Positions 8,540-16,326 of a stretch of DNA of 64,000 bases are shown piece by piece (positions within the stretch are counted from its first letter, which is position 1; each line of letters starts with the position of its first letter). Position numbers and translations under genes: made by a program. The notes under the pieces were generated by a model, which saw nothing but the letters and a program-made list of their open reading frames with translations, had not been told where the DNA came from and ran no database searches. This stretch comes from Aeromonas simiae (lineage in GTDB: Bacteria; Pseudomonadota; Gammaproteobacteria; Enterobacterales; Aeromonadaceae), in NCBI RefSeq assembly GCF_000820125.1, contig NZ_CDBY01000034.1:49648-113647 (forward strand), written 5' to 3'.

Positions 8540-11206
8540 ATGAACTTGAAACAGTCACTGTTAGCCATTGCCATGTCTTCCGCTTTTGTCGCCCACGTCC
8601 AGGCCGCCGATGCCGCCAAGCAGGCCGTGGTCGACTCGCTTGCCAACAATCTGCTGGTGAAATACGAAGTGGTCACCAATGACGGCGCCGGTGCCGGCAT
8701 CGATTGCCAGGCACTCGGCTCCGAGTGGACCAGTTGCGGCGTTGCCAAGCTGCACCTGACCAACCAGGGGACCAGCGTCGACAGCAAGGAGTGGGAGCTC
8801 TACATCCACTCCATCCGCCGGATCCAGCGGGTCGACAACGAGCAGTTCACCATCACTCACCTGACCGGCGATCTCTATCGCCTGACCCCGACCGACAAGT
8901 TCCAGGGCTTTGCCAAGGATGCCACGGTCGAGGTGCCGCTGGTGGTGGAGTACTGGGTGTTGTTCGAATCTGACATCATGCCGAACTGGTACATCTCTGC
9001 CGAGGGCGCCGAGCCCAAGGTGATCGCCAGCATGAGCGACATCAATGATGCCACCCGCTACGAGAAGCCGATGCCGGCCGATGGCTGGAAGCGCACCAAG
9101 GATGACAACAACATCCTGATGAACAGCGAGACCCGCTTCGCGGCCAACCAGACCAGCGCCCTGCTGCCGGCGGCCAAGATCGCCAACCAGATAGTGCCGA
9201 CCCCGCTCAAGCAGGAGATCAAGGCCGGCGCACCGGTGGATCTCTCCAGCATCAAGCTCGATGCGCTGGATCTCCCCTCCGATCGTGCCGAAGCCCTCAA
9301 GGCCGAGCTGACCCGCCTGGGTGTCACCCTCTCCGACACCGGCTATCCGGTCTCCATCAAGCTCGGCAGCAAGGTCAAGCAGGCCGAAGGGTACGATATG
9401 ACCATTGGCCAGCAGGGCACGGTGATCCGTGGTCACGACGTGGCGGGGGCCTTCTGGGGCGCCCAGTCGCTGCTCTCTTTGCTCGGGGTCGACAACAAGC
9501 AGGTCTCCCCGATGCGTGTCGAGGATGCGCCGCGCTTTGAATACCGCGGCATGCAGACCGACGTGGCCCGTCACTTCAGAAGCGCCGAGACCATGAAGAA
9601 GCTGGTCGATCAGATGGCCGCCATGAAGCTCAACGTGCTGCATCTGGGCCTGACCAACGATGAGGGCTGGCGTATCGAGATCCCGGGTCTGCCCGAGCTG
9701 ACCGAGGTGGGCAGCAAGCGCTGCCACGATCTCAGCGAGACCCAGTGCCTGCTGCCGCAGCTGGGCTCCGGCCCGACCAGCGACAACATGGGCACCGGTT
9801 TTTACAGCAAGGCCGACTACATCGAGCTGGTGCGCTACGCCAAGGCGCGCGGCGTGACCGTGATCCCCGAGATCAACATGCCGGCCCACGCCCGTGCCGC
9901 CGTGGTCTCCATGGAGGCGCGCTACAAGCGGCTGCTGGCCGAGGGCAAGGAGGACGAGGCACTCAAGTTCCGTCTGACCGACCCGCAGGACACCTCCAAC
10001 GTCACCTCGGTGCAGTTCTACGACAAGATGTCCTTCATCAACCCCTGCCAGCCGGGCGCCGCCAACTTCGTGGCCAAGGTGATGGAAGAGGTGGCCCAGA
10101 TGCACCAGGCTGCCGGTCAGCCGCTGACCGCCTGGCACTACGGTGGTGACGAAGCCAAGAACATCATGCTGGGGGGCGGCTATCAGGACCCGGCCGTCAC
10201 CAAGAAGGAAGAGCTGGTGGGCTGGCGCGGCAACACCGACTGGAGCAAGCAGGACAAGCCGTTTGGCAAGTCCCCTGTGTGCCAGAAGATGATCGCCGAT
10301 GGCAAGATCAAGGACGTGGCCGAGCTGCCGGTCTACTTCGCCAAGGAGGTGAGCGAACTGGTCAAGGGTCATGGCTTTGACACCCTGCAAGCCTGGGAAG
10401 ATGGCCTGAAGTACGCCAAGGACGCCAGCGTCTTTGCCACCGCCAACACCCGCGTCAACTTCTGGGAGACCCTCTACTGGGGTGGCTTCAACGAGGCGAT
10501 GAAGTGGGCCCACAACGGCTATGAAGTGGTGCTCTCGAACCCGGACTACCTCTACTTCGACTTCCCGAACGAGGTTCACCCGGCCGAGCGCGGCTACTAC
10601 TGGGCTACCCGCTTCAACGACACCCGCAAGGTGTTCGCCTTCGCCCCGGAGAACCTGCCGCAGAACGCCGAGACCTCGGTTGACCGCGACGGTAACGCCT
10701 TCGTGGCCAAGGGTGACCAGGAGCCGGTCAAGTTCAAGGGGATCTCCGGCCAGCAGTGGAGTGAGACCATCCGCACCGATGCGCAGTACGAGTACATGGT
10801 CTATCCGCGCATCTTCTCCCTGGCTGAGCGTGCCTGGCACAAGGGGAGCTTCGAGCTGCCTTACGTGAAGGGGCGCGAGTTCTCCGGCGAGACCAAGCAC
10901 GTCAACAAGGCGGCGCTCAACCAGGAGTGGAACCGCTTTGCCAACGTACTGGGCCAGCGCGTGCTGCCCAAGCTGGATCAGGCCGGGGTCGAGTATCGCC
11001 TCTCCGTGCCGGGGGCCCGCGTCGTCGGTGGCGTGCTGGAGGCTAACGTCGATCTGCCGGGTCTGCCGATCCAGTACAGCTTGGATGGCAAGCGCTGGAG
11101 CGCCTATGACGCCGCCGCCAAGCCGCAAGTGAGCGGTAAGGTCTACCTGCGCACCGTCAGCTTCGATGGCAAGCGGGTGAGCCGTGTTACCGAGGTGAAC
11201 GGCTAA
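8540..11206 (+). CDS. chb: Secreted beta-N-acetylhexosaminidase (chitobiase), GH20
   Basis: Cleaves chitobiose and longer chitin oligomers to GlcNAc, which NagE imports. 888 residues, close to the Serratia and Vibrio chitobiases. Signal peptide MNLKQSLLAIAMSSAFVAHVQA precedes a predicted AQA/AD cut. Then come the N-terminal carbohydrate-binding-like domain (~30-190), the GH20b domain (~225-335) and the TIM-barrel catalytic domain (~340-790) with acid/base pair D537-E538 in HYGGDEAKN. A small C-terminal domain follows (~805-888). A start at ATG 8540 follows GAGAGCAGC. Placement after nagE suggests NagC/chitin-linked control. Confidence 0.95.
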   Translation: MNLKQSLLAIAMSSAFVAHVQAADAAKQAVVDSLANNLLVKYEVVTNDGAGAGIDCQALGSEWTSCGVAKLHLTNQGTSVDSKEWELYIHSIRRIQRVDNEQFTITHLTGDLYRLTPTDKFQGFAKDATVEVPLVVEYWVLFESDIMPNWYISAEGAEPKVIASMSDINDATRYEKPMPADGWKRTKDDNNILMNSETRFAANQTSALLPAAKIANQIVPTPLKQEIKAGAPVDLSSIKLDALDLPSDRAEALKAELTRLGVTLSDTGYPVSIKLGSKVKQAEGYDMTIGQQGTVIRGHDVAGAFWGAQSLLSLLGVDNKQVSPMRVEDAPRFEYRGMQTDVARHFRSAETMKKLVDQMAAMKLNVLHLGLTNDEGWRIEIPGLPELTEVGSKRCHDLSETQCLLPQLGSGPTSDNMGTGFYSKADYIELVRYAKARGVTVIPEINMPAHARAAVVSMEARYKRLLAEGKEDEALKFRLTDPQDTSNVTSVQFYDKMSFINPCQPGAANFVAKVMEEVAQMHQAAGQPLTAWHYGGDEAKNIMLGGGYQDPAVTKKEELVGWRGNTDWSKQDKPFGKSPVCQKMIADGKIKDVAELPVYFAKEVSELVKGHGFDTLQAWEDGLKYAKDASVFATANTRVNFWETLYWGGFNEAMKWAHNGYEVVLSNPDYLYFDFPNEVHPAERGYYWATRFNDTRKVFAFAPENLPQNAETSVDRDGNAFVAKGDQEPVKFKGISGQQWSETIRTDAQYEYMVYPRIFSLAERAWHKGSFELPYVKGREFSGETKHVNKAALNQEWNRFANVLGQRVLPKLDQAGVEYRLSVPGARVVGGVLEANVDLPGLPIQYSLDGKRWSAYDAAAKPQVSGKVYLRTVSFDGKRVSRVTEVNG

Positions 11207-11220
11207 CCGTTCGTGATACC

Positions 11221-11242
11221 GGGAGGGTCGGTTGGCCCTCCC
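11221..11242 (+). terminator. chb 3' hairpin
   Basis: A 7-bp stem (GGGAGGG / CCCTCCC) with an 8-base loop begins 14 bases after the chitobiase stop and is followed by TCCTTG. It is the first of three hairpins in the 284-base chb-glnS gap. Confidence 0.55.
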
Positions 11243-11243
11243 T

Positions 11244-11283
11244 CCTTGGGCAAGGGGTTGGAGCCGCGACCCCTTGCCCAAGG
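11244..11283. repeat. Perfect 15-bp inverted repeat
   Basis: CCTTGGGCAAGGGGT and its exact reverse complement flank a 10-base loop immediately after the chb hairpin. There is no T-run on either side, so it is not a standard terminator. It may be an mRNA-stabilising stem, a processing site or a protein site. Confidence 0.8.
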
Positions 11284-11299
11284 GGGCCTACTGACTTCC

Positions 11300-11327
11300 T
11301 TGACGTTGTGTGTTGTGCTCATATTGT
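11300..11327 (+). promoter_or_regulatory. Candidate sigma-70 promoter upstream of glnS
   Basis: TTGACG and TATTGT are separated by 16 bases. A transcript from here would start near 11334 and almost at once enter the hairpin-T7 structure at 11341-11365, an odd layout for simple glnS expression. Confidence 0.45.
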
Positions 11328-11340
11328 TATCAATGGGTTA

Positions 11341-11365
11341 CCCGCGCTTAGGCGCGGGTTTTTTT
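11341..11365 (+). terminator. Intrinsic terminator upstream of glnS
   Basis: A 7-bp stem (CCCGCGC / GCGCGGG, loop TTAG) is followed by seven T residues: a textbook terminator. It sits 125 bases before glnS and likely ends nagE-chb transcription; alternatively it gates the promoter just upstream of it. Confidence 0.9.
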
Positions 11366-11490
11366 ATCGATGACGGGCACATGGGACAGAAATAGCGGTT
11401 GAGCGCAGGGGCTGAATGGTGGATCATATTCGGCTTGATGTCGGGTGTGGCGCTGGCCGCCCCGCGATGTACGACTTTTGAGGTGAGCCC

Positions 11491-13152
11491 ATGACTCAGG
11501 CTAGCAGCCCAACCAACTTTATCCGCCAAATCATCGACGAGGATCTGGCCAGCGGTAAGCACAGCAGTGTGCATACCCGCTTCCCGCCGGAGCCTAACGG
11601 CTATCTGCACATCGGCCACGCCAAGTCCATCTGCCTGAACTTCGGCATCGCCCGCGACTATCAGGGCCAGTGCAACCTGCGCTTCGACGACACCAACCCG
11701 GTGAAAGAAGACATCGAGTATGTCGAGTCCATCAAGCGTGATGTGCAGTGGCTCGGTTTCCAGTGGAACGGCGAGGTGTGCTACTCCTCCGACTATTTTG
11801 ACAAGCTGCACGGCTACGCCATCGAGCTTATCGAGAAGGGGCTGGCCTATGTGGACGAGCTGACCCCGGAGCAGATGCGCGAGTACCGCGGCACCCTGAC
11901 CGAGCCGGGCAAGAACAGCCCGTTTCGCGAGCGCTCGGTCGACGAGAACCTGGCCCTGTTCGAGAAGATGAAGAACGGCGAGTTCGCCGAGGGTACCGCC
12001 TGCCTGCGCGCCAAGATCGACATGGCTTCCCCTTTCATGGTGATGCGCGATCCGGTGATCTATCGCATCAAGTTTGCCCACCACCACCAGACCGGTGACA
12101 AGTGGTGCATCTACCCCATGTACGACTTCACCCACTGCATCTCCGATGCGCTGGAGGGGATCACCCACTCCCTGTGCACCCTGGAGTTCCAGGACAACCG
12201 CCGTCTTTATGACTGGGTGCTGGACAACATCAGCATCGAGTGCCACCCGCGTCAGTACGAGTTCTCCCGTCTGAATCTCGAATACACCGTCATGTCCAAG
12301 CGCAAGCTGAACCAGCTGGTGACCGAGAAGCACGTGGAAGGGTGGGACGATCCGCGCATGCTGACCGTCTCCGGCCTGCGTCGCCGCGGTTACACCCCGG
12401 CGGCCATCCGCGAGTTCTGCCTGCGTATCGGCGTCACCAAGCAGGACAACATCGTCGAGATGGGGATGCTGGAGGCTTGCATCCGTGACGATCTCAACGA
12501 GAACGCCCCGCGCGCCATGGCGGTATTGAATCCGGTCAAGGTGGTGATCGAGAACCTGGATCACGATGAGACCCTGACGGCGCCGGCACACCCGAACAAG
12601 CCCGAGATGGGCTCCCGCGAACTCCATTTCGGCCGCGAGATCTTCATCGATCAGGCTGATTTTCGCGAAGAGGCCAACAAGCAGTTCAAGCGTCTGGTGC
12701 TGGGCAAGGAGGTGCGCCTGCGCAACGCCTACGTCATCAAGGCCGAGCGGGTCGAGAAGGATGCCGAAGGCAAGGTTACCTGCATCTACTGCTCCTACGA
12801 TGCCGACACCCTGGGCAAGGACCCGGCCGATGGTCGCAAGGTGAAGGGGGTGATCCACTGGGTCAGCGCTACCACCTCGCTGCCGGCGGAGATCCGCCTC
12901 TACGATCGTCTGTTCAAGGTGCCGAACCCGGGCGCCGAAGAGGACTTCGAGGCGGCCCTGAATCCGGAATCCCTGGTGATCATCGAGGGGGCCCGTGTCG
13001 AGGCGTCGCTCAAGGAGGCCAAGCCGGAGTTTGCCTACCAGTTCGAGCGCGAAGGCTACTTCTGCGCCGACAACAAGCTCTCCAGCGCCGACCATCTGGT
13101 GTTCAACCGCACCGTGGCGCTGCGCGACTCTTGGGGCAAGGTGGAAGGCTAA
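11491..13152 (+). CDS. glnS: Glutaminyl-tRNA synthetase
   Basis: Class I aminoacyl-tRNA synthetase charging tRNA-Gln. 553 residues (E. coli 554). The ATP signature HIGH is at 40-43 ([15 protein letters not shown]) and the KMSKS-like loop is VMSKRKL around residue 268. The two C-terminal anticodon-binding beta-barrels follow. ATG 11491 is preceded by GAGGTGAGCCC. It appears to be monocistronic, with a terminator 19 bases after the stop. Confidence 0.98.
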   Translation: MTQASSPTNFIRQIIDEDLASGKHSSVHTRFPPEPNGYLHIGHAKSICLNFGIARDYQGQCNLRFDDTNPVKEDIEYVESIKRDVQWLGFQWNGEVCYSSDYFDKLHGYAIELIEKGLAYVDELTPEQMREYRGTLTEPGKNSPFRERSVDENLALFEKMKNGEFAEGTACLRAKIDMASPFMVMRDPVIYRIKFAHHHQTGDKWCIYPMYDFTHCISDALEGITHSLCTLEFQDNRRLYDWVLDNISIECHPRQYEFSRLNLEYTVMSKRKLNQLVTEKHVEGWDDPRMLTVSGLRRRGYTPAAIREFCLRIGVTKQDNIVEMGMLEACIRDDLNENAPRAMAVLNPVKVVIENLDHDETLTAPAHPNKPEMGSRELHFGREIFIDQADFREEANKQFKRLVLGKEVRLRNAYVIKAERVEKDAEGKVTCIYCSYDADTLGKDPADGRKVKGVIHWVSATTSLPAEIRLYDRLFKVPNPGAEEDFEAALNPESLVIIEGARVEASLKEAKPEFAYQFEREGYFCADNKLSSADHLVFNRTVALRDSWGKVEG

Positions 13153-13170
13153 GTCAGCCTGATGCGAAAC

Positions 13171-13193
13171 AAGGCGGGGTGACCCGCCTTTTT
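13171..13193 (+). terminator. glnS terminator
   Basis: An 8-bp stem (AAGGCGGG / CCCGCCTT, loop GTGA) runs into TTTTT just after glnS. Confidence 0.9.
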
Positions 13194-13224
13194 GCTGCCC
13201 GTTTGGCAGGAAGGCCAGATAGCA

Positions 13225-13250
13225 AAAAGCCAGCCCTGGGGCTGGCTTTT
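13225..13250. terminator. Bidirectional terminator, glnS/fur
   Basis: AAAAGCCAGC and GCTGGCTTTT pair around CCCTGG, with A and T runs on the outside. It serves fur on the minus strand and backs up the glnS terminator. Confidence 0.85.
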
Positions 13251-13269
13251 CTGATGGGGTCGGCCGGAC

Positions 13270-13701
13270 TCAGTCGTCGGCGTGGGCGCAAGTCCCGTCG
13301 GCACAGTGACCATACAGATAGAGGCTGTGATTGGTCAGACGGATGTTGTGCTTCTTGGCGATCTCGCTCTGGCGCTGCTCAATAACGTCATCGGAGAATT
13401 CGATCACCTTGCCACAGTCGAGGCACACCAGGTGGTCGTGATGCTCCTGGCTGGAGAGCTCAAACACCGACTTGCCGCCCTCAAAGTGGTGACGGGTGAC
13501 GATGCCGGCGTCGTCAAACTGGTTGAGAACGCGATACACGGTGGCCAGACCAATCTCTTCACCTTGGTCGATCAGGCGCTTGTAGAGTTCTTCGGCGCTG
13601 GTGTGGTGGCACTCCGGCTGCTGCAGGATTTCCAGGATCTTGACGCGGGGAAGGGTGACCTTGAGCCCGGCCTTTTTCAACGCTTGGTTATTGTCAGCCA
13701 T
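13270..13701 (-). CDS. fur: Ferric uptake regulator
   Basis: Iron-responsive dimeric repressor, 143 residues. The N-terminal winged helix starts MADNNQALKKAGLKVTLPR; ATVYRVLNQF is the recognition helix. The metal-binding dimerisation half carries HHDHLVCLDCGKVIEF with a CxxC pair. A second cysteine, in DGTCAH, sits at the C-terminus. The frame is open upstream to 13788, but the known Fur start is the ATG at 13701. Confidence 0.98.
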   Translation of the reverse strand: MADNNQALKKAGLKVTLPRVKILEILQQPECHHTSAEELYKRLIDQGEEIGLATVYRVLNQFDDAGIVTRHHFEGGKSVFELSSQEHHDHLVCLDCGKVIEFSDDVIEQRQSEIAKKHNIRLTNHSLYLYGHCADGTCAHADD

Positions 13702-13786
13702 AGTATTAGTTATTCGCATTCTCTGTGGTGGGGCTATTCTGATTGACTGCCACGCGAATGGCAACCTCGAACTGGCTAAGCGAACC

Positions 13787-13815
13787 ATTATAGAGTTTTC
13801 GATTAACGAAAATAA
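13787..13815 (-). promoter_or_regulatory. Candidate fur promoter
   Basis: On the minus strand a perfect TATAAT lies at 13787-13792. A poor -35 (TTATTT) lies 17 bases further upstream, 86 bases or more before the fur ATG. No convincing Fur box overlaps it. Confidence 0.5.
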
Positions 13816-13874
13816 ACACGTAAATTCAAAGGCTTTTCTCCATTCAGCCCAAAGCCAGATTAGAGCAATCGCTC

Positions 13875-13904
13875 TTGAGGTACAGGCACGAATGTTGCTA
13901 TGAT
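13875..13904 (+). promoter_or_regulatory. Candidate promoter for the DUF4442 gene
   Basis: TTGAGG and TATGAT are separated by 18 bases, 32 bases before the ATG at 13936. Transcription would start within the palindrome at 13905-13918. Confidence 0.55.
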
Positions 13905-13918
13905 GTAACTAATGTTAC
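13905..13918. promoter_or_regulatory. Palindromic operator candidate GTAAC-TAAT-GTTAC
   Basis: A perfect 5-bp inverted repeat with a TAAT centre abuts the -10 element and covers the predicted start site, the usual place for a repressor. With one more base each side it also loosely resembles a CRP-type TGTAA-N6-TTACT site. Confidence 0.45.
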
Positions 13919-13935
13919 TGGTCGGATGAGAAGCA

Positions 13936-14412
13936 ATGGAATGGCTCTTCCGGCGTGCCAGCCTGGTACGCCACGCCCTCAACTGGTGGCCTCCGTTCCG
14001 GGGCGCCGGGATCAAGATAGAAGCCTTGAGCGATGACTACCGCTATTGCCGGGTGGTGCTCAAGGCGCGCTGGTCGACCCGCAATGCCAATCGTACCCAG
14101 TTCGGCGGCAGCATGTTTGCGATGACCGATCCCATCTATCCCCTGATGCTGATGGGGTACTTCAAGAACCACTACTACGTCTGGGACAAGTCGGGCGACA
14201 TCGACTACATCAAGCCGGGCAAGGGACCGCTGGTGGCCGAGTTCACCTTGAGCGACAGCTCGCTGGCCGCCATCGTGGCGGCGACCGAAGGGGGGGATAA
14301 GCACTTCCCTGAATTCAGCGTCTCCATCCAGGATGGCAAGGGGGAGGTGGTGGCCAAGGTGCGCCGCACCCTCTATGTGCGTAAGCGGCGCGAGCACCGG
14401 AGCTGCGCCTGA
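13936..14412 (+). CDS. DUF4442 hotdog-fold protein (thioesterase-like)
   Basis: 158 residues with features of the DUF4442 family, which has the hotdog fold of acyl-CoA thioesterases. Visible are RYCRVVLKARWSTRNANRTQFGGSMFAMTD, corresponding to the family's NxxGTxFGGS-type helix entry, and a basic C-terminus. No enzymatic activity can be assigned. It is divergent from fur, convergent with rimO and monocistronic. It could act on fatty-acyl thioesters, but this is inference from the fold only. Confidence 0.85.
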   Translation: MEWLFRRASLVRHALNWWPPFRGAGIKIEALSDDYRYCRVVLKARWSTRNANRTQFGGSMFAMTDPIYPLMLMGYFKNHYYVWDKSGDIDYIKPGKGPLVAEFTLSDSSLAAIVAATEGGDKHFPEFSVSIQDGKGEVVAKVRRTLYVRKRREHRSCA

Positions 14413-14420
14413 AAACAGAG

Positions 14421-14441
14421 AAGCCCCGCACTGCGGGGCTT
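14421..14441. terminator. Bidirectional terminator between DUF4442 gene and rimO
   Basis: A 9-bp stem (AAGCCCCGC / GCGGGGCTT, loop ACT) starts 8 bases after the DUF4442 stop; the rimO stop lies 13 bases to the right. Confidence 0.8.
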
Positions 14442-14454
14442 CTTGCTACCAGGG

Positions 14455-15783
14455 TCAGACCAGGCTGCCCCACAAGTCGTACTCGTCGGCGTGCTCTATC
14501 TGCACCCGCACCAGATCGCCCGGCTTGAGGGTGGTGGCGCCATTGAGGTAGACCAGACCGTCGATCTCCGGCGCATCGGCCATGGAGCGACCGGTCGCCC
14601 CCTCTTCGTCCACCTCGTCGATCAGCACGTCCATCTGCTGGCCTACCTTGCGGGCGAGCTTGCGGATGGAGACCTGCTGTTGCAGCTCCATGAAGCGCTG
14701 GAAGCGCTCTTCTTGAACCTCTTCCGGCACCGGATCCGGCAGCTCGTTGGCCTTGGCCCCTTCTACCGGGCTGTATTTGAAGCAGCCAACCCGATCCAGC
14801 TCTGCCTTGTCGATGAAGTCGAGCAGCATTTGGAACTCTTCTTCGGTCTCGCCGGGGAAGCCGACGATGAAGGTGGAGCGCAGGATGATCTCGGGGCAGA
14901 TCTCGCGCCACTTCTGGATGCGCTCCAGGGTGCGCTCGACAGTGCCCGGGCGCTTCATCAGTTTCAGGATGCGCGGGCTGGCATGTTGCAGCGGAATGTC
15001 GAGGTAGGGCAGTACCTTGCCATCGCGCATCAGCGGGATGACGTCATCCACGTGCGGGTAGGGGTAGACGTAGTGCAGGCGCACCCACATGCCGAGCTTG
15101 GAGAGCTCCTCGCACAGGGCCACCATGCTGGTCTTGACCGGCATGCCGTCGTAAAAGCCGGTGCGGTGCTTCACATCAACCCCATAGGCGGAGGTGTCCT
15201 GAGAGATGACCAGGATCTCTTTGACGCCGGCCTCTTTGAGGCGTTTGGCCTCGGCCAGCACCTCACCGATGGGGCGGCTCACCAGATCCCCGCGCATGGA
15301 GGGGATGATGCAGAAGGTGCAGCGGTGGTTGCACCCTTCGGAGATCTTCAGATAAGCGTAATGACGCGGGGTGAGCTTGACCCCGTGGGCCGGCACCAGG
15401 CTGGTGAAGGGGTTGTGGGTCGGCTTGGCGACGTACTTGTGGACGTGACCCAGCACCTCTTCATAGGCGTGCGGGCCGGTGATCTCGAGTACCTTGGGGT
15501 GGATTTCGCGGATCTGATCCTCTTTGGCGCCGAGGCAGCCGGTGACGATCACCTTGCCGTTTTCAGAGAGCGCCTCGCCGATGGCCTCGAGGGATTCTTG
15601 CACCGCGCTGTCGATGAAACCGCAGGTGTTGACCACCACCAGTTCCGCATCGTCATAGCTGGGTACCACATCGTACCCTTCGGTACGCAGTTGGGTCAGA
15701 ATGCGCTCGGAGTCGACCAGGTTCTTCGGGCAACCGAGCGAGACAAAGCCGACTTTTGGCGGCTGGTTGGGGGTGCTGCTCAT
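14455..15783 (-). CDS. rimO: Ribosomal protein S12 methylthiotransferase
   Basis: Radical-SAM enzyme adding a methylthio group to Asp89 of ribosomal protein S12. 442 residues (E. coli 441). The N-terminal methylthiotransferase domain has Fe-S cysteines C18, C54 and C83. The radical-SAM cluster is C151-x3-C155-x2-C158 (GCNHRCTFC). The C-terminal TRAM domain ends with [12 protein letters not shown], the RimO rather than MiaB type. It is transcribed divergently from the fliE unit. Confidence 0.97.
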   Translation of the reverse strand: MSSTPNQPPKVGFVSLGCPKNLVDSERILTQLRTEGYDVVPSYDDAELVVVNTCGFIDSAVQESLEAIGEALSENGKVIVTGCLGAKEDQIREIHPKVLEITGPHAYEEVLGHVHKYVAKPTHNPFTSLVPAHGVKLTPRHYAYLKISEGCNHRCTFCIIPSMRGDLVSRPIGEVLAEAKRLKEAGVKEILVISQDTSAYGVDVKHRTGFYDGMPVKTSMVALCEELSKLGMWVRLHYVYPYPHVDDVIPLMRDGKVLPYLDIPLQHASPRILKLMKRPGTVERTLERIQKWREICPEIILRSTFIVGFPGETEEEFQMLLDFIDKAELDRVGCFKYSPVEGAKANELPDPVPEEVQEERFQRFMELQQQVSIRKLARKVGQQMDVLIDEVDEEGATGRSMADAPEIDGLVYLNGATTLKPGDLVRVQIEHADEYDLWGSLV

Positions 15784-15816
15784 TCACTCATGCTCACAGT
15801 GCATTAAAGGCGCGGG

Positions 15817-15845
15817 ATTTTACCAGCATGAGGGGCACAAACAAA
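15817..15845 (-). promoter_or_regulatory. Candidate rimO promoter
   Basis: TTTGTT and TAAAAT are spaced 17 bases apart on the minus strand, ending 34 bases before the rimO ATG. Apart from this and the fliE promoter, the 214-base rimO-fliE gap shows nothing more. Confidence 0.4.
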
Positions 15846-15942
15846 GGCCAAAAACTGTACGCAAAGAGAGCGCTGGAAAAATGCGCGGCCCGGTCGAGGC
15901 TGGGGCGTGCAATCGGAGATAATCGCGCGGGTTTTTCCTCTC

Positions 15943-15958
15943 TGGCATCTTGATTGCA
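15943..15958 (+). promoter_or_regulatory. Sigma-54 promoter of the fliEFGHIJ unit
   Basis: TGGCATCTTGATTGCA has the -24 GG and -12 GC dinucleotides exactly ten bases apart and differs from the TGGCACG-N4-TTGCW consensus at only two defined positions. It lies 39 bases before the fliE ATG. RpoN control of middle flagellar genes by FlrA/FlrC is known in Vibrio and Aeromonas. Confidence 0.85.
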
Positions 15959-15997
15959 TACACCGAGACAGCGTCAATCATTTGTCCGGGAGTCAAC

Positions 15998-16315
15998 ATG
16001 GAAATCAACGCAACCAATCTGCTGCAGGAGATGCAGGGGCTCAAGATCGAGGCGGGCAACAGTCTGGGGGCCCAGCCGAGCCAGAATGTTGGCGCCGATT
16101 TCGGCAGCATGCTGAGCCGGGCGCTCGACAACGTCAATGAGCTGCAAGGTCAGGCGAACGATCTGCGCACCCGCTTTGACATGGGGGATCGCTCCATCGA
16201 TCTTTCCGATGTCATGATTGCGGGGCAAAAATCCACCATCGCCTTCGAGGCGACGGTGCAGGTTCGCAACAAGGTGGTCGAGGCGTACAAGACCATCATG
16301 AATATGCCAGTGTAA
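15998..16315 (+). CDS. fliE: Flagellar hook-basal body complex protein FliE
   Basis: Joins the MS ring to the rod and is an early export substrate. 105 residues, the family norm. The C-terminal helix (STIAFEATVQVRNKVVEAYKTIMNMPV) is the family signature. The frame opens earlier at 15950, but that start would overlap the sigma-54 promoter; MEINATNLL at 15998 matches other FliE proteins. It is the first gene of fliEFGHIJ. Confidence 0.96.
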   Translation: MEINATNLLQEMQGLKIEAGNSLGAQPSQNVGADFGSMLSRALDNVNELQGQANDLRTRFDMGDRSIDLSDVMIAGQKSTIAFEATVQVRNKVVEAYKTIMNMPV

Positions 16316-16326
16316 GGAACTAGCCT

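Noticed and set aside
8561..11281. Very long open frame antisense to the chitobiase gene, and similar ones opposite nagE, glnS and fliF
   Set aside because: These are by-products of high G+C third codon positions in the real genes; their translations show no family motifs and they have no ribosome sites.
11244..11283. The 15-bp inverted repeat as ends of a mini-transposon
   Set aside because: The arms are only 10 bases apart, there are no target-site duplications and no internal sequence; it is a stem-loop, not a mobile element.
11284..11340. Possible tRNA gene upstream of the terminator before glnS
   Set aside because: The stretch is too short and no cloverleaf arms or T-loop GTTCGA-type sequence could be found.
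13705..13723. Fur-box-like sequence just upstream of the fur ATG (about 12 of 19 consensus positions)
   Set aside because: It overlaps the ribosome binding region, some 60 bases downstream of the likely transcript start, and the match is weak in one half; not convincing as an operator.
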